Source: DAOUEX01 sp034430235 (GTDB taxonomy: Bacteria; Chloroflexota; Anaerolineae; UBA2200). Taken from it: a stretch of 64,000 nt of DNA. Below are positions 59,852 through 64,000 of the stretch, one piece after another. Within the stretch, counting starts at the first letter, position 1, and each line of letters begins with the position of its first letter. The notes beneath the pieces were generated by a model. It worked only from the letters and a program-made list of their open reading frames with translations. It made no database searches and was not told where the DNA came from. The DNA is taken from the NCBI GenBank assembly GCA_964478075.1, contig CAYZGO010000001.1, forward strand, positions 112,933 to 176,932, given 5' to 3'. The position numbers and the translations under genes were made by a program.

Positions 59852-60445
59852 CTATGACTCGCCCAGTTGCAGGCGAACGAACCGCCGCAGCACAATATTC
59901 TCGCCGATGACGGCGACCTTCTCGGTGATAACGTCCCGCACAGTCTTGCCCGGTTCTTTGATGAAGGGCTGGTTCAGGATGCAGACCTCCTTATAGAACT
60001 TTTGCAGCTTGCCTTCGATGATTCTCTCCAGCACACGTTCAGGCTTCTTTTGATCGGTCAGTTGTGCCCTGTAGATGTGCTTCTCATTCTCCAGCACTTC
60101 CGGCGGTATGTCCTCTGGACTGACGTACTGGGGGCGGGCAGCCACCACTTGCATGGCCAAGTCGTGCGCAAGTTCCCTGAACTCAGAAAGGCGGGCCACG
60201 AAATCCGTCTCGCAATTCAGTTCAACCAGGGCGCCAACCTTGTCCATATGCACGTAGGACTCAATGAGGCCCTCCCTTGCCACGCGCCCAGCTTTCCGGG
60301 CTGCCATGGCTAGTCCTTTCTCACGCAGAATCTGCCGTGCATGGCTGACATCGCCATTTGCAGATTCCAGTGCCTTCTTGCAGTCGAGAACACCGGCACC
60401 AGTGAGTTCGCGTAGCTCCTTAATCATTTCGGTTGTCACAGGCAT
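59852..60445 (-). CDS. tsf: Elongation factor Ts
   Basis: A 197-residue short-form EF-Ts, the nucleotide exchange factor for EF-Tu. LTGAGVLDCKKALESANGD and CETDFVAR are diagnostic. The short form (about 200 residues with one core subdomain) is usual in Chloroflexota and thermophiles. It lies 97 bases after rpsB. Confidence 0.96.
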   Translation of the reverse strand: MPVTTEMIKELRELTGAGVLDCKKALESANGDVSHARQILREKGLAMAARKAGRVAREGLIESYVHMDKVGALVELNCETDFVARLSEFRELAHDLAMQVVAARPQYVSPEDIPPEVLENEKHIYRAQLTDQKKPERVLERIIEGKLQKFYKEVCILNQPFIKEPGKTVRDVITEKVAVIGENIVLRRFVRLQLGES

Positions 60446-60542
60446 GTCCGCATCTCTCCCTCGTGTGTTGACGTTAGCCTTGCGTAGGGATACAAGGTAG
60501 GCTACAGGAATAGCCGCAGCCCACTTACGCGCTCAGAAAGCC

Positions 60543-61511
60543 CTAGGCCTGGCTGCCTTCGTCCTGAAGCGGCGCGACCTCTGTATCTTCCTCAGGCCCG
60601 GCTTCGGTTTCCTCAGCTTGTTCTACTGCTGTCTCCGCCTCCTCAGTCGGTGGCTCCTCGGCAACCGCAGCTACTACCGCCTCCTCGGCTGGCGACTCCT
60701 CTGCAACTGCCGCTACCTCCTCACCTGACAGCTCCTCGGCAACCGCAGCTACTACCGCCTCCTCGGCTGGGAACTCCTCTGCCATCGCAACCGCTGCCGC
60801 TTCCTCTTCCTCAGCCATGATCACACCACGCATTTCCTGTCCCTCGATGACCGCGTCTGCAATCTTGGACGTGATCAGCTTAATGGCACGGATAGCGTCG
60901 TCATTGGCTGGAATGATGTAGTCTACGGGGTCCGGATCGCAGTTCGTATCCACCATGGCCACCACAGGAATCCCCAGAGTGTTGGCTTCTCTCACTGCGA
61001 TCTCCTCACGATTCAAGTCCACAACAAAGAGGGCGCTGGGCAGATAATGCATGTTCTTGATGCCACCAAATCGCCTTTGGAGCTTGAGCAGTTCGCGCCC
61101 TTTCCACAGAGCTTCTTTCTTGAGCAGCTCGGCAAACTCTCCAAGTTCCTTCTGCTTCTCAAGTTCAAGCAAATAGTTGGCCCTCTGTCGAATCGTGCGG
61201 AAATTGGTCAGCGTTCCCCCCAACCAGCGCTGATTAACGTAGGGCATACCACATCTCTGGGCCTCAATCTCGAGATTCGCCTGTGCCTGTTTCTTGGTGC
61301 CAACGAAAAGGATGATGCCTCCTTCCGCTGCTGTATCGCGAACGAAGCTATAGGCCTTTTCGAGCAGCCGGATAGTCTGCTGCAGATCGATGATGTGGAT
61401 GCTATTGCGCTCTGTGAAGATGTATGAGCGCATTTTGGGATGCCAACGGCGACAGCGATGGCCGAAATGCACCCCTGCTTCCAAAAGTTCCTTCATCCGT
61501 ACAAGTGCCAC
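60543..61511 (-). CDS. rpsB: Ribosomal protein S2 with long acidic C-terminal extension
   Basis: The first 235 or so residues are standard S2 (MKELLEAGVHFGHRCRRWHP, FVGTKKQAQ, QRWLGGTLTNF, and VDTNCDPDPVDYIIPANDD). About 85 further residues consist of Ala-Val-Glu repeats (AEEAVVAAVAEE). The start is GTG 61509-61511, preceded by GGGAGGAAG; upstream codons in the same frame are leader. A promoter lies at 61647-61675. First gene of the operon rpsB-tsf-pyrH-frr-uppS-cdsA. Confidence 0.95.
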   Translation of the reverse strand: MALVRMKELLEAGVHFGHRCRRWHPKMRSYIFTERNSIHIIDLQQTIRLLEKAYSFVRDTAAEGGIILFVGTKKQAQANLEIEAQRCGMPYVNQRWLGGTLTNFRTIRQRANYLLELEKQKELGEFAELLKKEALWKGRELLKLQRRFGGIKNMHYLPSALFVVDLNREEIAVREANTLGIPVVAMVDTNCDPDPVDYIIPANDDAIRAIKLITSKIADAVIEGQEMRGVIMAEEEEAAAVAMAEEFPAEEAVVAAVAEELSGEEVAAVAEESPAEEAVVAAVAEEPPTEEAETAVEQAEETEAGPEEDTEVAPLQDEGSQA

Positions 61512-61646
61512 TTTGCTTCTTCCTCCCTTTCGTTTTGAGCTTCCGCCCTCTTCGTCCCAAAATGGAACCAAGCGCCAGCAGAGCCGTGCGCCTGGCACGC
61601 CATTTCAGTCAGAGAACGTGTCTAGTAGGTTTACATCCAAACACCA

Positions 61647-61675
61647 AGTATAGTATAGACTTCGCTAATTGGCAA
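61647..61675 (-). promoter_or_regulatory. rpsB operon promoter
   Basis: Minus strand TTGCCA (61670-61675), 17-base spacer, TATACT (61647-61652). A leader of about 130 bases follows, long enough for S2 autoregulation. Confidence 0.75.
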
Positions 61676-61708
61676 ATGCAGGCGGAGTGGGGGTCTACGG
61701 CACGTTGG

Positions 61709-62003
61709 GGGCAAGTTTCTGGTGGATGACCTCACAGCTCGTTCCAGCGCTACCCGGGCAACTCAGTCCACAGGAACAGAATGACCTGAGCACATTCGCG
61801 GCGGCGTCAAAGAGGCAATAGTCCCTGTCTCCAGCCAGTGCGCGTCGCTAGCCACAGGCCTGCCATGCGACGCGGACTGTCGTCCGCTTAGAGCCTATGC
61901 CAGTAGCTTCGGATTGAGCTGCATTTGTGTACGTATCTCTAACCCTGGCTCCGATACTCTTAAGACGCTAGCCGATTTTGCCCCCAATCTGTTGTGCACC
62001 TCG
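61709..62003. repeat. Intergenic repeat, copy 2 of the 50354 element
   Basis: The core (61709-61899) matches copy 1 nearly throughout; after AGAGCCTAT an insertion of about 75 bases precedes the final shared CCCAATCTG word. No conserved frame. Confidence 0.75.
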
Positions 62004-62136
62004 AAGTGGGGCTGACCCTCGCCCCCTCTTCCAAAACCATGTGCAGGCTGAAAACAGTTGTCTTGTACGGATTTCTCAAGTCTGAGAGACCTCGGAAATC
62101 TGGTCTCTGCGAATACTGGATGCACGCCCGGCACAC

Positions 62137-62175
62137 AAAAAAAGCGGGCCCAAGCAGTTCGCTTGAGCCCGCTTT
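62137..62175 (-). terminator. Intrinsic terminator after the sugar transferase gene
   Basis: On the minus strand AAAGCGGGCTCAAGC pairs with GCTTGGGCCCGCTTT with one mismatch and is followed by a run of T (62137-62143). Confidence 0.9.
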
Positions 62176-62185
62176 GACCAAGACT

Positions 62186-62914
62186 CTATGCTACACACTC
62201 AGCCCTAAGCACAACAGGGATCGTCCTAAGCAGGATCAGCACATCCAGCGCCAGCGAGCGGCGCTCAATGTACGCTACATCCAGGCGCGCGATCTTTTCA
62301 AAAGTCAGGCCACTGCGACCACTGATCTGGGCCAGGCCAGTCAAGCCCGGCGGAACTGCCAGACGCCGCAGGTGAAACTCCGAGTACTCCTCCACTTCAT
62401 ATCTCACTGCTGGCCTTGGGCCAACCAGGCTCATCTCCCCCCTCAGCACATTGAGCAACTGTGGCAATTCATCCAGGCTAGTTCGGCGCAACCACTTCCC
62501 CACCCTGGTGACCCGCCCATCCCTGCCTGGCTTGTACAGCGCATGGTCACTGACAGGTGAACTGGTCATCCCGGATGCATGCCCGTTGATGTACTTCTTG
62601 GCAAATCGCCGGTGCACTTCTTCGTCTGCGTCGGCATACATGGAACGAAACTTGAACATGGTGAATTCTCTGCACCACATGCCAACTCTCTTCTGCAGAA
62701 AGATGGCCGGGCCGGGAGAATCCAACTTGATCGCGAGTGCAATCAACACCATGAGTGGCAACAATACGACGAGCAGAATCGCCGAGCAGATGATATCCAT
62801 CGATCTCTTGGCTATGGGATACAGTGAAACTCGCGGCTTGGCAACCCGCGCCTTGCATGCTGTTTCAACGGTAATTCTGGACCATGACATTGTATCGCTT
62901 TCGGCCCTGATCAC
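62186..62914 (-). CDS. Polyprenyl-phosphate sugar-1-phosphate transferase (WcaJ/RfbP type)
   Basis: A 242-residue initiating transferase for exopolysaccharide or glycan synthesis. A single membrane hairpin (about residues 38-65) is followed by the catalytic domain: KRVGMWCREFTMFKFRSMY with Asp-Glu, RVGKWLRRTSLDELPQLLNV, and LVGPRPAVRYEV, PGLTGLAQISGRS. GTG 62912-62914 has GGAGG seven bases upstream. It transfers sugar-1-phosphate to undecaprenyl phosphate, the lipid product whose precursor comes from uppS. No further glycan genes are in the window. Confidence 0.93.
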   Translation of the reverse strand: MIRAESDTMSWSRITVETACKARVAKPRVSLYPIAKRSMDIICSAILLVVLLPLMVLIALAIKLDSPGPAIFLQKRVGMWCREFTMFKFRSMYADADEEVHRRFAKKYINGHASGMTSSPVSDHALYKPGRDGRVTRVGKWLRRTSLDELPQLLNVLRGEMSLVGPRPAVRYEVEEYSEFHLRRLAVPPGLTGLAQISGRSGLTFEKIARLDVAYIERRSLALDVLILLRTIPVVLRAECVA

Positions 62915-63005
62915 TTGGCATCCTCCATGCCCAATAGAATCACTTTCTTACGGGGAACAATACCACGCGCAGGTGAAAAGACGATGAAAAGGAGTGGGAA
63001 GCAGC

Positions 63006-63034
63006 ATGACAGTTCTGTCATATTCCTATGACAG
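63006..63034. promoter_or_regulatory. ATGACAG/CTGTCAT palindrome and third half-site
   Basis: ATGACAG (63006-63012), CTGTCAT (63015-63021) and another ATGACAG (63028-63034) lie 92 bases upstream of the sugar transferase start; a candidate operator with no known regulator. Confidence 0.45.
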
Positions 63035-63044
63035 CAGGGCAGAG

Positions 63045-63078
63045 AAAAAGCGGGGCACATAGTCGCTGACGCCCCGCT
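63045..63078 (-). terminator. Intrinsic terminator after the exported repeat protein
   Basis: AGCGGGGC (63071-63078 complement) pairs with 63049-63056 and is followed on the minus strand by TTTTT (63045-63049). Confidence 0.85.
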
Positions 63079-63208
63079 CCAGACACATCGCTGGCAGTGC
63101 AAGCTCCAATCCGCTGCAGGGAACTACGCAGAGCCTTCCGCCAACACGCGGCACTACGTATAGAGCGTCAATTAGCCCAGCATGTCAGAGCAGCTGCTCT
63201 GCCAACTA

Positions 63209-64000
63209 CTAACTGCCACCCGTCCACTCCATGTGCAACTCTACGTCATCCAGGTACACCGCCGTGATGCCATCCAGTCCGTCGTTTCTCACGCCAAAGT
63301 GCACTTTGATACGCTGTCCGGCATACTCCAGCAGATCGAAGGTGCCCAGGTTCCAGGCTTGATTGCGGTCAGTCCAAAAGGTGCACTCCGGTATTTCGTC
63401 GTCGCTGACAGTCAGCACGCAGAAGTAGATTTCGTCCCCATCGCCGTACTCCATGACCGGGAAGTAGTAGAAGGATAGGATGGCCTGTGTCGCCCCACTG
63501 GGAATCTCGACTGTCTGCTGCGCAGAGGAATAGCTGAACACGTTGCCGCCAACGGCAATACCGAGGCGCATAGAGCGCAAGCCACTGTGCGCGCGAGAGA
63601 CGGAGTAGCCTGCAGAATACTCAGTAACCGGGATCACCCAGGCCTCGTCTGTCTCAAAGCTAGGGTTGATGATCAACTGCGCCTGCTGGGGCGTTGGCGT
63701 CGGGACCGGTGTGGACGTGGGCGTAGGAGTGGGACTGGGCAGCCAATAGCCTCGCAGTACGATGGGCAGGAAGAGGCCATGACCGGTAGGCGAAGGCGTC
63801 GGGACTGGTGTGGACGTGGGCGCAGGAGTGGGACTGGGCAGCCAATAGCCTCGCAGTACGATGGGCAGGAAGAGGCTAGGACGTGCAGGCGAAGGCGTCG
63901 GGCCTTGTGTGTTCGTCGCTGTCGGCGTAGGCGTCAGCGTATCCGTCGGCGTGGGCGTCAGCGTGTCCGTTGGCGTGGGCGTCAGCGTATCCGTCGGCGT
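63209..64000 (-). CDS. Exported repeat protein with LFLPIVLRGYWLP motifs (3' part)
   Basis: The frame is open from the window edge to the stop at 63209 (263 residues seen). It begins with TPTDTLTP repeats, then two copies of a 33-residue unit (99-bp DNA repeat) containing LFLPIVLRGYWLPSPTPT, then a beta-rich domain of about 150 residues (INPSFETDEAWVIP, GLRSMRLGIAVGG, AILSFYYFPVMEYGD, VYLDDVELHMEW) that resembles carbohydrate-binding or jelly-roll modules. The N-terminal part is beyond the window. Similar to the YLPxVMK protein at 9706. Probably surface-exposed or secreted. Confidence 0.75.
   Translation of the reverse strand, partial: TPTDTLTPTPTDTLTPTPTDTLTPTPTATNTQGPTPSPARPSLFLPIVLRGYWLPSPTPAPTSTPVPTPSPTGHGLFLPIVLRGYWLPSPTPTPTSTPVPTPTPQQAQLIINPSFETDEAWVIPVTEYSAGYSVSRAHSGLRSMRLGIAVGGNVFSYSSAQQTVEIPSGATQAILSFYYFPVMEYGDGDEIYFCVLTVSDDEIPECTFWTDRNQAWNLGTFDLLEYAGQRIKVHFGVRNDGLDGITAVYLDDVELHMEWTGGS

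Overview
The window looks like a piece of a fairly GC-rich genome from an uncultured, probably anaerobic member of the Chloroflexota (Anaerolineae-like). This is inferred from exported proteins with Pro/Thr-rich tracts and a repeated LFLPIVLR-type motif, small families such as DUF5679 and DUF2905, many short dispersed palindromic repeats, and the rpsB-tsf-pyrH-frr-uppS-cdsA order. No 16S rRNA gene is present, so the assignment is not proven.

Layout. 1-3 kb: 5' part of a copper P-type ATPase, a small ferredoxin whose only well-placed start is ATC, a Crp/Fnr regulator with 59-bp tandem repeats at its 3' end, and a DUF2905 membrane protein. 3-7.5 kb: a defence-like island on the minus strand (membrane protein broken by an amber codon, AbiJ-type HEPN protein, UvrD-like helicase). 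Its genes are separated by copies of a direct repeat, two of which carry a promoter reading into the next gene; a decayed tRNA-Arg fragment and a partial DUF2905 duplicate lie at its edges. 7.5-19.4 kb: mixed accessory genes (chagasin-type inhibitor, HicBA with a broken hicA, cupin, DUF6508, orphan TrpF-like protein, broken ABM-type protein, tRNA-Arg(CCG), MFS exporter, Gfo/Idh oxidoreductase, membrane-embedded spermidine synthase-like protein).

19.8-28.7 kb: an amino-sugar PTS catabolic locus on the minus strand: EIIA (mannose type), sugar isomerase, ascorbate-type EIIB and EIIC, a frameshifted SIS protein, a GntR/HutC regulator, a CutC-family protein, a dead SIS gene and NagA. 29.4-39 kb: DUF5679, an MrfA/YprA-like helicase with an inserted HNH nuclease module, a penicillin acylase, a VapBC-like pair, a Fur-family regulator and several gene fragments.

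40-50 kb: seven tightly packed minus-strand genes encoding NuoE, a NuoF-GltD fusion, a HoxU/NuoG-N protein, an HdrA-MvhD fusion, an FrhB-like protein, and the GXGXG and FMN domains of glutamate synthase, without the glutaminase domain in the window. Together they look like a large NAD(P)H/ferredoxin-linked, possibly flavin-bifurcating complex and are the most interesting system here. 50-64 kb: ATP-dependent DNA ligase, cold-shock protein with a terminator-like hairpin in its leader, a ferredoxin, a cyclase-family hydrolase, a membrane sensor with a C-terminal HTH, the ribosomal/lipid operon rpsB to cdsA, a sugar-1-phosphate transferase and the 3' part of an exported repeat protein.

At least nine genes or fragments are broken by premature stops, frameshifts or partial duplication, and repeat families fill most intergenic gaps, so the segment has undergone much rearrangement and decay, or the assembly contains some errors.
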